64,000 nt of DNA from an uncultured Eggerthellaceae bacterium (GCA_958454405.1 CAUEBO010000003.1:1-64000); one strand, 5' to 3'. Positions 7,893 through 17,166 are shown, counted from the stretch's first letter. The notes: generated from the letters alone by a model not told the origin. Numbers and translations are program-made.

Positions 7893-10004
7893 ATGAGAGA
7901 GATGTTCGACCCGCTTTTGGAGGGCCTCCCGGAGCTGATATACGTGAGCGATCCCGCCACGTACGAGCTTTTGTACGTCAACCAAGCCGGCAGGGATGCG
8001 TTTGGGGACGACATCGTCGACGGAACCCGTCCGTGCTATGAGGCGCTGCAGGGATTTACCGCGCCCTGCCCGTTCTGCACGAATCCCCTTTTGTCGGAAG
8101 ACTCGTTCTACGAATGGGAGTTCACGAATTCCGTGAACGGCTGCCATTACCTGCTGCGGGATCGGCTGATCACCTGGGAGGGCAAGCATGCTCGCCTGGA
8201 GATAGCATTCGACATGACTGAGCGCCAGGCGGAGACGACGGCGCTCGCGTTCATGGTGGATGCCAGTGCGATCATCGTCCATTGCATCAGGGTGTTGGAG
8301 AACGTGCCCGACATGGGCGATGCGTTCGACGAAGTGCTGCAGGAACTGGTCGCGTTCTTCGAAGCCGATCGCGCCTACATCTTCGAATTCGAGGGCGATT
8401 CCATGTCGAATACGCACGAGGCGTGCGCCGACGGCGTGCTTCCGCAGAAGGAGCTCCTGCAGCATTTGCCGGTCACCATGATCGAGCAATGGCTGGAGCC
8501 GTTCGCCGCCGGCGAAGCGGTGGCCATCGAGAACGTCGACGACCTGCTCGACCAGGGCCGCGTCGTCGAGTACGAGGCGCTGAGCGAACAGGATATCCGC
8601 TCGCTCGTCACCGTGCCGCTCGAAGAGGGCGGGCATTTGGTGGGCTATTTCGGCGTCGACAACCCGAAGCGGGACGAACGGCTGGATGTTGTGGAGACGC
8701 CGTTGCTCGGCCTCTCCTATTTCGTGACGTCGCGCATTCGGCGCGAAGAGGCGCAGCGCCGGGTCGAGGAACTTATCTGGAGCGATTCGTTGACGGGCGC
8801 GCTTTCCCGGGCCGCGTTCCACCGCGATTACGATCGGGGCACGTTCGAGGACATCGGGTTCTTGCTGGTGGACGCCGATCGGCTTTCAGCGGTGAATCGC
8901 GAACGGGGGCGCGAGGCGGGCGACGATGTCCTGCGCCGCATCGCGTCGGCGATGTCGGATGCGTTCGGCCGCGCGTACCGCATCGGCGACGACGAGTTCT
9001 GCGCCGTCGCCGAAGGCGTCGACTACCAGCAGTTCGCCAGGATGTCGACCGAGCTGGTGGAGCGTCTGGACGAGAGCGGCCTTCCCGCATCGGCGGGGTC
9101 GGCTTGGCAGGCGCGCTGCGCGAGCACGGAAGGGCTGCTCGACATGGCGGGCGATCGCATGCGCCGCGCCAAGCGGGGACGGCATCGCGTCGTCGAGTTG
9201 GGCATCGACCTGGCCTCTGACGCTGCCGTGGGCAGCTTGCTCAGGCCGGACGGCGCGGCCGAAGCGGTGGAGGCCGGCGCGTTCGACATCTTCCTCATGC
9301 CCCAGACCTCGTGTGCGACGGGCGAAGTCGTGGGCGCTGAAGCGCTCATACGCTATATCGGCGATGGTCGGGGGGGGGTCATTGCCTTGCCGACGTCGTT
9401 CGTGCTTGCGCTCGAGGACATGGGCGAGATATCGTGCATCGATTTCTTCGCGCTGTCCCGCGCGTGCGAGACGCTGGCGCGTTGGCGCAGCGAGGGTCGC
9501 AAGGCCGTTCCCCTTTCCGTGAACTTCTCGCGGCTGACGGTAGGCGAGAAGAACTTCGTGGAACGCGTCGTCGGCATCGTGGATCGATTCGGCGTGCCCC
9601 CGGAGCTCATCGAGGTGGAGGTTACGGAATCGGCCCGGGAGCGGAGCGGCGATCTGCTGTCCCGTGTTGCCGGCGATTTGCAGCGGCGCGGATTCCGCGT
9701 TGCCATTGACGATTTCGGCGTGGAGAACGCCAATTTCTCGCTGTTCGTGCAATTCGATTTCGACGTGCTCAAGGTGGACAAGTCGATCGTATGGAACCTG
9801 GGCACCGAGCCGCGCACGCTGACCGTGCTGAAGGGCTTGGTGGCGCTGTGCTCTGATTTGGGCATCGAGTCGGTGGCCGAGGGCATCGAGACGCCGGAGC
9901 AGCTGGATGCTTTGTGCTCGGTCGGCTGCACGCGGGCGCAGGGCTACCTGGTCGGCCGCCCCGCGCCCATCGAGGAATTCGAGCAAACGTTCCTGCGAGC
10001 GTGA
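7893..10004 (+). CDS. PAS-GAF-GGDEF(degenerate)-EAL signalling protein
   Basis: A 703-residue cytoplasmic protein. An N-terminal PAS domain (about 1-110, with the cysteines of PCYEALQGFTAPCPFC) and a GAF-like domain (about 120-285) precede a GGDEF domain whose signature reads RIGDDEF instead of RxGGDEF. The C-terminus is an EAL domain with AEALIR, SVNFS, EVTES, IDDFG, VDKS and AEGIE, the usual set of metal and substrate ligands. This suggests c-di-GMP hydrolysis, with the cyclase domain inactive or regulatory. GGGAAAGGGAATC precedes the ATG at 7893; an in-frame start at 7851 lacks support. A run of nine G lies inside the EAL coding region (9370-9378). Confidence 0.85.
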   Translation: MREMFDPLLEGLPELIYVSDPATYELLYVNQAGRDAFGDDIVDGTRPCYEALQGFTAPCPFCTNPLLSEDSFYEWEFTNSVNGCHYLLRDRLITWEGKHARLEIAFDMTERQAETTALAFMVDASAIIVHCIRVLENVPDMGDAFDEVLQELVAFFEADRAYIFEFEGDSMSNTHEACADGVLPQKELLQHLPVTMIEQWLEPFAAGEAVAIENVDDLLDQGRVVEYEALSEQDIRSLVTVPLEEGGHLVGYFGVDNPKRDERLDVVETPLLGLSYFVTSRIRREEAQRRVEELIWSDSLTGALSRAAFHRDYDRGTFEDIGFLLVDADRLSAVNRERGREAGDDVLRRIASAMSDAFGRAYRIGDDEFCAVAEGVDYQQFARMSTELVERLDESGLPASAGSAWQARCASTEGLLDMAGDRMRRAKRGRHRVVELGIDLASDAAVGSLLRPDGAAEAVEAGAFDIFLMPQTSCATGEVVGAEALIRYIGDGRGGVIALPTSFVLALEDMGEISCIDFFALSRACETLARWRSEGRKAVPLSVNFSRLTVGEKNFVERVVGIVDRFGVPPELIEVEVTESARERSGDLLSRVAGDLQRRGFRVAIDDFGVENANFSLFVQFDFDVLKVDKSIVWNLGTEPRTLTVLKGLVALCSDLGIESVAEGIETPEQLDALCSVGCTRAQGYLVGRPAPIEEFEQTFLRA
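9370..9378 (+). repeat. poly-G9 tract inside the EAL domain
   Basis: Nine consecutive G residues in codons for R-G-G-V. A gain or loss of one G would shift the frame and remove most of the EAL domain, so this is a possible slipped-strand site. Confidence 0.6.
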
Positions 10005-10058
10005 TCCTTCGCAACCGCTTTTCGGCGCGGCCCTGTCGGGTCACGCCGCAGCGCGGCC

Positions 10059-11384
10059 CTACAGCGCCGACAGCGCGTCGGCAAGCGCCGTCATGAACCA
10101 GTCGACGTCGTCCATGCTGAACGCGAGCGGCGGGCGTATCTTCAGCACGTTGCCGTGCGGCCCGCAGAGCGAGGCCAGCACGCGGCGCTGGCGCATCTCC
10201 TCCACGATGCGCACGGCTGCGGCGTAGTCGGGGCTGTCCGTGCCCGGCACCACCACGTCTGCCCCGATGAACAGCCCGGCGCCCCGCACGTCGCCGATGC
10301 GGGGCTCGTCTTTCGCAAGGAGCCGCAGCTCGCCCAGCAGCGCCCCGCCGACGCGCCGCGCGTTGCCGGCCGTGTCCTGGGCGCGCATCGCGTCGAGGGT
10401 CGCCTGCGCGGCCGCCATCGCCACCGGGCTGCCGGCGAACGTGTTGAAATAGGGGAACCGGTCGGCGAACGCCGCAAGCACGTCGGCGTTCGCGGCCACG
10501 GCCGAGCAGGCGATGCCGTTTGCCATCGGCTTTCCCATGGTCACCAGGTCGGGCACGACGCCGTGCCGTTCGAATCCCCAGAAGTCTCCCGTGCGCGTGA
10601 AACCGGGCTGCACTTCGTCGGCGATGTAGAGGCCGCCCAGCTCGTGCACCGCGTCCACGACCGGCTGCAGGAATCCCGGCTTTCCGGGGAACACGCCGTC
10701 CGAGCTGAAGATGTCGTCGACGAGCAGCCCGGCGAACGCGATGCCGTGCCGCTGCATGTCGGCGACCTGCGCGCGCACGTGCTCCGCCATCCACTCCCCG
10801 ACGTCCTCCGTGCCCAGCCGGTAGGTGTCGGGAGTGGGGATCATGCGCATGTCCGCAGCCATGGGAACGTCGTGGCCGATGGAGGGCGAAAGCTTGGAGA
10901 TGAGCGCGGTGTTTCCGTGGTAGGCCTCGGCCGTCACGATGATGCCCGTGCTGCCGGTGCGCGCCTGCGCGATGCGCACCGCCAGATCGTTCGCTTCCGA
11001 GCCCGACAGCAGGAACATGACGCGGTCGAGGTCGTCGGGCAAGGTGGACAGCAGGTCCTCGGCGTACGCGAGGATGTTCTCGTGCAGGTAGCGGGTGTGC
11101 GTGTTGATGAGGCCCAGCTGCCTCGACACGGCCTCTTGCACGGCAGGGTGGCTGTGGCCGAGTGAAGGGATGTTGTTGTACGCGTCCAGGTATTCCACGC
11201 CGTCGGCGTCGAACAGCCTCGTGCCCTCGCCGCGCACGAGGTTGAGGGGCCGATGGTAGAACAGCCGGTAGCTGGGCCCCAGCACAGCGCGGCGCTCCAC
11301 GAGGGCGCGCGTCCGCTCGTCAAGGCCGTCCAGGTCCTCGGGTTTGAAGCTGTTGGAGTCCATGATGGTGGATGCAGTTGGCAT
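10059..11384 (-). CDS. class III PLP phospho-lyase, ethanolamine-phosphate phospho-lyase-like
   Basis: A 441-residue fold-type I class III aminotransferase family protein. The PLP lysine is K285 in VTMGKPMANG, and D256 (IADEVQ) contacts the pyridine nitrogen. Segments YLDAYNNI, GHSHPAV, LHENI, SGSEANDLA, PTPDTYR, YFNTFAG and NVLKIRPPLAF resemble, from memory, the AGXT2L1/AGXT2L2 phospho-lyases. Those enzymes eliminate phosphate from O-phosphoethanolamine or phosphohydroxylysine rather than transaminate. Divergent from an APH-fold kinase and an ethanolamine-type permease, it probably gives acetaldehyde, ammonia and phosphate from phosphoethanolamine. GAGGAGAG precedes the ATG. A conventional omega-aminotransferase is the alternative. 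Confidence 0.75.
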   Translation of the reverse strand: MPTASTIMDSNSFKPEDLDGLDERTRALVERRAVLGPSYRLFYHRPLNLVRGEGTRLFDADGVEYLDAYNNIPSLGHSHPAVQEAVSRQLGLINTHTRYLHENILAYAEDLLSTLPDDLDRVMFLLSGSEANDLAVRIAQARTGSTGIIVTAEAYHGNTALISKLSPSIGHDVPMAADMRMIPTPDTYRLGTEDVGEWMAEHVRAQVADMQRHGIAFAGLLVDDIFSSDGVFPGKPGFLQPVVDAVHELGGLYIADEVQPGFTRTGDFWGFERHGVVPDLVTMGKPMANGIACSAVAANADVLAAFADRFPYFNTFAGSPVAMAAAQATLDAMRAQDTAGNARRVGGALLGELRLLAKDEPRIGDVRGAGLFIGADVVVPGTDSPDYAAAVRIVEEMRQRRVLASLCGPHGNVLKIRPPLAFSMDDVDWFMTALADALSAL

Positions 11385-11691
11385 GTCTCTCTCCTCGGTC
11401 TTGGCCGCGCAAAGCGGTTGGGTAGGGTGGCGCGGCCAGTTTCCCGCAGATGTGTTTCGGTCTTGTTAAACGTATGATCAGGCCATATAGGTTTCCATTG
11501 CATTTCATGGGAATTGCTTCGCCGTAAAAAGGCGCGCTCGTGCTTGTTTCGGGCGCGGTTGCGCCGAAGGGCTGCGGATCCGTTTGCTAGGGTGCGGTCA
11601 TCGAAACGGGATCCCGCGTCGGACACGGGCTGAAACCGGAGCCGGCGAGGGGCGCACGGACAAGAGCAAGCGGCGAGCAAGGAGGCAGGCT
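11385..11691. other. divergent intergenic region of the putative ethanolamine cluster
   Basis: These 307 bp separate the phospho-lyase from the kinase. The stretch about 11455-11520 is noticeably AT-richer than its surroundings and probably holds both promoters. I find no confident -35/-10 pair and no coding potential. Confidence 0.4.
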
Positions 11692-12969
11692 ATGGCATTC
11701 GCGGCAGCGAAAGGGCGGGCAGGCGCGCGTGCTGCGCAGCGCGGGGAAGGTCGGTCCGCGCAGTCGTCGACGGCGCGGACGATGGAGGTCGCAAACAGAG
11801 AAGAGATGGAAGGGGCCGTCTGCGCAGCCGAGCGGGCCCTTGCGACGGCAGCGGAGGTGCAGAAGGCGGAGGCCAGGCAGGAGGCCGAACGGCAGACGCC
11901 CGGCCTGCGCATGCCTCCTGCGTTGAAGGCGTCTGGAGGCGCTTCGGGCTTGGCGGCGTTCGCGGCGTACAGCAAGGGCTCGCTCGCTCCGTGGTGGCTG
12001 TTCCAGGGCGTGTGCGACGCGTGGGGCTTCGACGCGTTCATCACCGAGCTGCGCCTCATCACCGTTTCCGAAAACGCCACCTACGCGGTGATGGTCAACG
12101 AGAAGCCCTTCGGCGTTCTGCGCGTGTCCCAACCGGGCTACGTGGGTGGCCCGATCGCGGTGGCTTCGGAGATCGCATGGGTCAACGCCCTGCATGACGT
12201 GGAGGGCGTGAGCGTCGTCGAGGACATCCCGACGGCTTCGGGCTTTCCGGTGGCGACCATCTCCGACGAGGCGGGCACGGAGTGGGCGTGCGTCTGCATG
12301 AGCTTCGTCGAAGGCGTGGTGCTTGAGAACCTTGCGGACCCCTCGGCGTTCTACCGCACCATCGGGCGGTGGGCCGCCTTGTTTCACCAGCACGCGCGAA
12401 CGTGGCGCAAGCCCGGTGGATTCCAGCGCTTCACCTGGGATTTGCCGGATATGGTGGGAGCGCGGCCCCGCTGGGGCCGATGGGAGGACGTCGACCTTGC
12501 AGCGGGCGAGCGCGCGTTGCTCGAACGCGCGCAGGACGAGGCGCTGGACGTGCTCGCCCGGGTTCCGAAAACGAATTCAACCTGGGGGCTCATCCATGCC
12601 GACCTGCGTCCCTCCAACGTCATCGCCGGCGCGGACGGCACGCTGACCGTCATCGACTTCGACGATTGCGGCTACTCGTACTTCCTCTACGACTACGCCG
12701 CGGCGCTCTCGTTCGTAGAGCACGAGCCCTACGCTCCCGCCATGGCCCGGGAATGGATGGCGGGCTACCAGGAGGTGTCGCCGCTTTCCGAGAAGGACCG
12801 GGCGTGCGCAAGCGCTCTTTCCATGATCCGGCGCCTGCAGACGCTCGGCTGGACGACGAACCACTATGCCGACGCTCTGCCCGACGGCTTGTTCGACGCG
12901 CAGGCTCCCGGCACCGTGCGCTGCGCCGAGCGCTATCTGAAGAACCACACGTGGCTGCTCGATTCCTAA
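11692..12969 (+). CDS. APH-fold small-molecule kinase (putative ethanolamine kinase)
   Basis: A 425-residue protein of the aminoglycoside phosphotransferase / choline-ethanolamine kinase superfamily. HADLRPSN (302-309) is the catalytic loop, and IDFDD (321-325) supplies the Mg2+ ligand. GYSYFLYDYAAAL follows, as in hydroxylysine or homoserine kinase-like members. The first 80 residues are alanine-rich and of low complexity, with no family match that I recognise. AAGGAGG sits 6 bp before the ATG at 11692, which supports that start despite the odd N-terminus. Flanked by the phospho-lyase and the permease, it would phosphorylate the imported amino alcohol. The substrate is inferred from context, not from residues. 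Confidence 0.75.
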   Translation: MAFAAAKGRAGARAAQRGEGRSAQSSTARTMEVANREEMEGAVCAAERALATAAEVQKAEARQEAERQTPGLRMPPALKASGGASGLAAFAAYSKGSLAPWWLFQGVCDAWGFDAFITELRLITVSENATYAVMVNEKPFGVLRVSQPGYVGGPIAVASEIAWVNALHDVEGVSVVEDIPTASGFPVATISDEAGTEWACVCMSFVEGVVLENLADPSAFYRTIGRWAALFHQHARTWRKPGGFQRFTWDLPDMVGARPRWGRWEDVDLAAGERALLERAQDEALDVLARVPKTNSTWGLIHADLRPSNVIAGADGTLTVIDFDDCGYSYFLYDYAAALSFVEHEPYAPAMAREWMAGYQEVSPLSEKDRACASALSMIRRLQTLGWTTNHYADALPDGLFDAQAPGTVRCAERYLKNHTWLLDS

Positions 12970-13127
12970 ACACGAACCTGTCGGGCGCGATCCCGCGCAG
13001 TCGGGAAGCGCCCGGGACCTTCGGAAAGCTTGGCGCCACGCCGGGCCGAGCGCCTCGGTTGAAAACAACGGATGCGTCCGATCACATACGGCACATGAAG
13101 CGAACGACAACGAACAGGAGGATCATC

Positions 13128-14585
13128 ATGGCTTCTGCTGCAGCGAACGAAGCGGTTGCGACGGCCGGTGCCGGCGCTCTCACCGCGGAATCCAAGGACT
13201 ACTTCGCCAAGCGGGCGTTGAAGAGAGGATCGGCCGGCTGGCTGTTGCTGGCGGGCCTGGGCGTTTCCTACGTGATATCTGGAGACTTCTCGGGATGGAA
13301 CCTGGGCATGGCGCACGGCGGGTTCGGCGGCCTGCTCATCGCGTTCGGTGCCATGGGCATCATGTACGCGTGCATGGTGTTCGGCCTGGCCGAGATGTCC
13401 TCGGCGCTGCCCACGGCCGGGGCAGGCTACGGCTTTGCCCGGCGCGCCCTCGGCAAGCTGGGCGGCTATGCCACCGGCGTGGCCATCCTCATCGAGTACT
13501 CCATCGCGCCCGCCGCCATTTCGGTGTTCATCGGGGGCTATATCGAGTCGCTCGGGCTGTTCCCGGGGCTTTCCCCCATCGTCATCTACGGCGCGTGCTT
13601 CGCTTTGTTCATCTGCATCCATTTGATCGGCGTGGGCGAGGCGCTCAAGGTCATGTTCGCCATCACGGCCGTGGCCATCGTGGCGCTCATCGCGTTCGCG
13701 GCGGGCATGATCCCGCACTTCGACGCGGCGAACCTGTTCAACATCGCCGCCGACGGCTCGGCGGGCTCCAGCTCGTTTCTGCCGTTCGGCGTGAGCGGCG
13801 TGCTGGCGGCGCTGCCGTTCGGCATCTGGTTCTTCCTGGCCGTCGAGGGCGTGCCGCTGGCTGCCGAGGAGGCGAACGACCCGAAGAAGGACATGCCGAA
13901 GGGCATCATCGCGGCCGTGTCCGTGCTGGCGGTGACGGGGCTGTCCGTGCTGCTGCTGTGCCCCGGCGGCGCGGGTGCCGCGCTCATGAGCGAATCCGGC
14001 GCGCCGCTGCCCGACGCGTTGAACGCCGTGGGGGAGACCGGCCTGGCCACCTTCGTGAACTACGCGGGTTTGGCGGGCCTCGTGGCCTCGTTCTTCTCCA
14101 TCGTGTTCGCCTATTCCCGCCAGCTGTTCGCGCTGTCTCGCGCAGGCTACCTGCCGCGCTTCCTGTCCGTGACGAACGGGCGCAAGACGCCCACGTGGGC
14201 GCTGCTCGTGCCGGGCGGCATCGGGTTCGTGCTGGCTTCCGCGCTGCAGAACGGCGACATCCTCATCAACATCGCCGTGTTCGCCGCCGCCATCTCCTAC
14301 GCGCTCATGAACCTGTCGCATATCGTGCTGCGCGTGAAGGAGCCTGATCTGGAGCGCCCGTACAAGACGCCGGGCGGCGTGGCAACCACGGGCATCGCGT
14401 TCGTTTTGTCCTGCGTGGCCGTGACGGCGACGTTCTTCGTGGATGTGACGGCAGCCCTGTGCGCCGCCGCTGCGATGGCGTGCTTCGTGGCGTACTTCCT
14501 GCTGCACAGCCGCAAGCACCTGGTGGCGAATGCTCCCGAGGAGGAGTTCGCCTGCCTTGCCGCCGCGGAAAGCGAGCTGCGGTAA
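13128..14585 (+). CDS. eat: ethanolamine permease-like APC transporter
   Basis: A 485-residue inner-membrane amino acid/polyamine/organocation (APC) transporter with about 12 helices. The first helices contain GVSYVISGDFSGWN, GLAEMSSALPTAGAGYGFARR and EYSIAPAAISVFIGGY, which I recognise as the ethanolamine permease (Eat) subgroup. AACAGGAGGATCATC precedes the ATG at 13128. It lies 158 bp after the kinase on the same strand, so co-transcription is likely. The repeat element at 14606 starts 20 bp after its stop. Confidence 0.82.
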   Translation: MASAAANEAVATAGAGALTAESKDYFAKRALKRGSAGWLLLAGLGVSYVISGDFSGWNLGMAHGGFGGLLIAFGAMGIMYACMVFGLAEMSSALPTAGAGYGFARRALGKLGGYATGVAILIEYSIAPAAISVFIGGYIESLGLFPGLSPIVIYGACFALFICIHLIGVGEALKVMFAITAVAIVALIAFAAGMIPHFDAANLFNIAADGSAGSSSFLPFGVSGVLAALPFGIWFFLAVEGVPLAAEEANDPKKDMPKGIIAAVSVLAVTGLSVLLLCPGGAGAALMSESGAPLPDALNAVGETGLATFVNYAGLAGLVASFFSIVFAYSRQLFALSRAGYLPRFLSVTNGRKTPTWALLVPGGIGFVLASALQNGDILINIAVFAAAISYALMNLSHIVLRVKEPDLERPYKTPGGVATTGIAFVLSCVAVTATFFVDVTAALCAAAAMACFVAYFLLHSRKHLVANAPEEEFACLAAAESELR

Positions 14586-14605
14586 AAGGAGCGCGTCGGC
14601 GGAAT

Positions 14606-14748
14606 TGGCCGAAAACGCGGTCGAATGTGCAGTTTCCACGGCCGATTCGAGCGTCATGCGCGCTGAGGCCGCGCATGACGCCTGGTCACGAAAGCCGCGC
14701 ACCTGGTTCTGCGCCCGGCGACTGCACATCCGACCGTGTTTTCGGCCA
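14606..14748 (-). repeat. palindromic intergenic repeat, copy A
   Basis: A 143-bp element bounded by 28-bp inverted arms (14606-14633 and 14721-14748, two mismatches) containing GAAAACGCGGTCGAATGTGC. Its interior, read on the minus strand, matches the copies at 28124 and 57417, including a GACCAGGCG core. It carries no plausible ORF. The remaining bases to the next gene at 14926 show nothing else. Confidence 0.85.
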
Positions 14749-14925
14749 TTCTGCCATCGGTTGGCATCCTGCAAAATCAGCGCGGGAAGACGTGGGCGGC
14801 GCTTGTTCTCTGATAAGCTGGCAACGAGCTGGAGCGCCAAGGCGCGTGTGGCTCGCGATGAATGAACCGATGGCGCCGACGAGCCGGAAGAGCCGTAGCG
14901 CTCCGGCCTGCGAAAGGACCGCTTC

Positions 14926-15606
14926 ATGGATGCATCTCGTATCGGCGTCATATTCGACTGTGACGGCACGCTGCTCGACTCGATGGGCGTGTGGCGCGAG
15001 GTTGAAGGCGAGCTGGCCCGCCGCGCGGGCGTCGAGCTTGCCGAAGCCGACAGCGACGTGCTGACCACGCTCACCATTCCCGAAGTGGGGGAGTTCTTCC
15101 ACGGTCGGTTCGGTTTGGCGGGCAGCGCTCAGGACGTGGTGGGCATGATCGACGAGCTCATGCTGGCGTATTACCGCGAGCAGGTGCGCGAGCGGCCGGG
15201 CGCGCTCGCGTTCGTGCGCGGCCTGGCCGAGCGGGGTGCGGCTGTGAGCGTGGCGTCGTCGAGCCCGCAGGCCTACTTGCGCGCGGGGCTTGAGCACGCA
15301 GGGTTCGCTCCCTACGTGCAGGCCGTCGTGTCGGTGGACGATGTGGGTGCTTCCAAGCGCGAGCCGGCCGTATACGATCGCGCCCGGGAGCTCATGCGGA
15401 CCCCGTTGGAAACGACCTGGGGATTCGAAGACTCTGCGTACGCGGTGCGCACGCTGCGCGCTGCGGGGTATCGTGCGGTTGGCATATACGACTGCGATCT
15501 TGCCGGCACGTACGAGGAGCTGTCCGACCTTGCCGATCTGGCTGTCCGGGGTTTCGGGGAGTTGAGCGCCGACGATTTCCTGCGCCGGGCCACGATGGGC
15601 CGTTGA
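14926..15606 (+). CDS. HAD-superfamily phosphatase (beta-phosphoglucomutase-like)
   Basis: A 226-residue cytoplasmic haloacid dehalogenase hydrolase with an alpha-helical cap. Motif I is IFDCDGTLLDS (nucleophile and acid/base aspartates). Motif II is VASSSPQAY, motif III is KREPAVYDRA, and motif IV is GFEDSAYA. A phosphomonoesterase or phosphomutase acting on a small phosphorylated metabolite is expected; the substrate is unknown. GAAAGGACCGCTTC precedes the ATG. It follows the putative ethanolamine genes but is separated from them by repeat A, so a functional link is not established. Confidence 0.82.
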   Translation: MDASRIGVIFDCDGTLLDSMGVWREVEGELARRAGVELAEADSDVLTTLTIPEVGEFFHGRFGLAGSAQDVVGMIDELMLAYYREQVRERPGALAFVRGLAERGAAVSVASSSPQAYLRAGLEHAGFAPYVQAVVSVDDVGASKREPAVYDRARELMRTPLETTWGFEDSAYAVRTLRAAGYRAVGIYDCDLAGTYEELSDLADLAVRGFGELSADDFLRRATMGR

Positions 15607-15999
15607 GGGCTTTCCAGCCTGCTCAACGCATCGTTGAAGAGAGATTCAAAATTTCTTTGCATGGCGCATCGGCTCGATGTGCGGTCGGTTTTCGGCTGCC
15701 AACGGCCGTGGGATGCCGGTGCAGCCGCTCCGACCGCTCTGCTGCGATCCGCTTCGTCTTCCTTGATCGACTGAAGCGGGGCAGGTCGGAGCTCATTCAA
15801 TCGAATTTCACCATGAATCCATCGATGTTATCTATGGATCAGCGCCGAAAGAGCGAAAAACTTGAATAGCACAGAAACGTTGATGCGCCCTATACTGAAA
15901 CTCAACGATACGCTCCGATTCGAACCGCTTGTCGACGAGAGAGAGCCAGGCGATTCGGAAACGATCCGTTGAGGCAACCCGACCAGGATGGGGGATCAC
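15607..15999 (+). promoter_or_regulatory. 393-bp intergenic region with possible acyl-CoA dehydrogenase promoter
   Basis: No gene is recognisable here. TATACT at 15891-15896 is a good -10 candidate for the next gene, but no matching -35 lies at the right distance (TTGAAT at 15862 is 23 bp away). The region 15780-15900 is AT-richer than average. Confidence 0.35.
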
Positions 16000-17166
16000 A
16001 TGGACTTTCAGTTAACCGATGACCAGGAGCTTTTTATCGAGAGCGCGCGCGAGTACGCTGAACGGTACTTCACCGACGAGGCCGTGAAGCAGGCGTACGA
16101 GGTCGACCATCACATCAGCTTGGAAGCGGCGATGGCTTACCGCGAGGCCGGCTTCATGCATCTGGGCCTGCCCGAGGAAGTGGGCGGCGTTCCCTGCAGC
16201 AAGCTCACCCAGATCCTCCTCACCGAGAAGCTGCATGAATTCACCGGCACGGCGCTGCCTTTCACGACCGACACGAACTCCATCACCGACGTCATCGACT
16301 TCGGCAGCAAGGCCCAGCAAGAGCTCATCATGAACGCCATCGAGAACGTGGAGAGCACCTGCGTTGCCTCCACCGCTATTTCCGAGCCGGCTGCTGGTTC
16401 CGACAACAACGCCATGACCTGCATTTCCGTCAAGCAGCCCGACGGCACGTACCGGCTCAACGGCCAGAAGACCTGGGCGACCCTCTCCGGCCTGTCCCTG
16501 TACACGGTGGTCATCGCCAAAGACGAAAGCCCCGCGTACGAGAACGACCAGTACTCGCTGTGGCTCGTCCCCAACGACATCGAGGGCTACACCGTCGGCC
16601 AGCTGGACAAGGTGGGCCAGCAGACCATCCCGTTCGTCGACTGCTTCTTCGACAACGTCGTGCTTACCGAGGACATGCGCATCGGCGAGCAGGGCAAGGG
16701 CTGGAAGCTGCTCATGAAGAAGCTCGAGTACGAGCGCTGCCTGGTGGTTGCCCAGGCGCTCGGCCAGGCGCAGGCCGTCATGAACGACGTGGGCGCCTAC
16801 TGCTCTGAGCGCATCTGCTTCCAGAAGCCCATCGGGCGCCTCGGGGCCATCCAGGATCACCTGGTTGCCATGGAGAACATCCTGCAGAACGTCCGCATCC
16901 GCCTGTACCAGGTGGTCGACATGCTCGATCGCGGCGAGTCGACGCGTTTGGATTCGGCGCTGCTCAAGAGCTACGCCTGCCAGAACCTGACCGAGGTTGC
17001 CGACCATGCGCTGGCCATCTACGGCGCGATCGGCTACACGAAGGAACTGCGCGCCGCGCGCATCTGGCGCGACCTCCGCGGTTACGAGATGGCGGGCGGC
17101 ACGACCGAAGTCATGGACTACATCTCCGGCCGCCAGCTTGTGAAGAAGTACGCTCCGCAGAGCTGA
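16000..17166 (+). CDS. acyl-CoA dehydrogenase family protein
   Basis: A 388-residue FAD-dependent acyl-CoA dehydrogenase / enoyl-CoA reductase. MDFQLTDDQELF begins the N-terminal helical domain. SEPAAGSDNNAM and GQKTWATLSG form the FAD and substrate pocket, and RxWRDLRGYEMAGGTTEVM near the C-terminus carries the glutamate in the position of the catalytic base (GGTTE). The family includes CaiA-type reductases, and in an anaerobe it may work as a reductase, but no electron-transfer flavoprotein genes lie beside it. The second ATG (16000) is preferred over 15988 because GGATGGGGGAT lies at good spacing and the family starts with this segment. Confidence 0.85.
   Translation: MDFQLTDDQELFIESAREYAERYFTDEAVKQAYEVDHHISLEAAMAYREAGFMHLGLPEEVGGVPCSKLTQILLTEKLHEFTGTALPFTTDTNSITDVIDFGSKAQQELIMNAIENVESTCVASTAISEPAAGSDNNAMTCISVKQPDGTYRLNGQKTWATLSGLSLYTVVIAKDESPAYENDQYSLWLVPNDIEGYTVGQLDKVGQQTIPFVDCFFDNVVLTEDMRIGEQGKGWKLLMKKLEYERCLVVAQALGQAQAVMNDVGAYCSERICFQKPIGRLGAIQDHLVAMENILQNVRIRLYQVVDMLDRGESTRLDSALLKSYACQNLTEVADHALAIYGAIGYTKELRAARIWRDLRGYEMAGGTTEVMDYISGRQLVKKYAPQS

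Noticed and set aside
10059..15606. Ethanolamine microcompartment (eut) operon
   Set aside because: No EutBC, shell protein or aldehyde dehydrogenase gene is in the region; only permease, kinase and phospho-lyase are present.
15911..15925. GATTCGAACCG resembling a tRNA T-arm on the minus strand
   Set aside because: No acceptor stem, anticodon arm or D-arm could be folded around it.
15988..15999. Upstream ATG as start of the acyl-CoA dehydrogenase
   Set aside because: Its ribosome site would lie directly against the start codon; the ATG at 16000 has better spacing and matches the family N-terminus.
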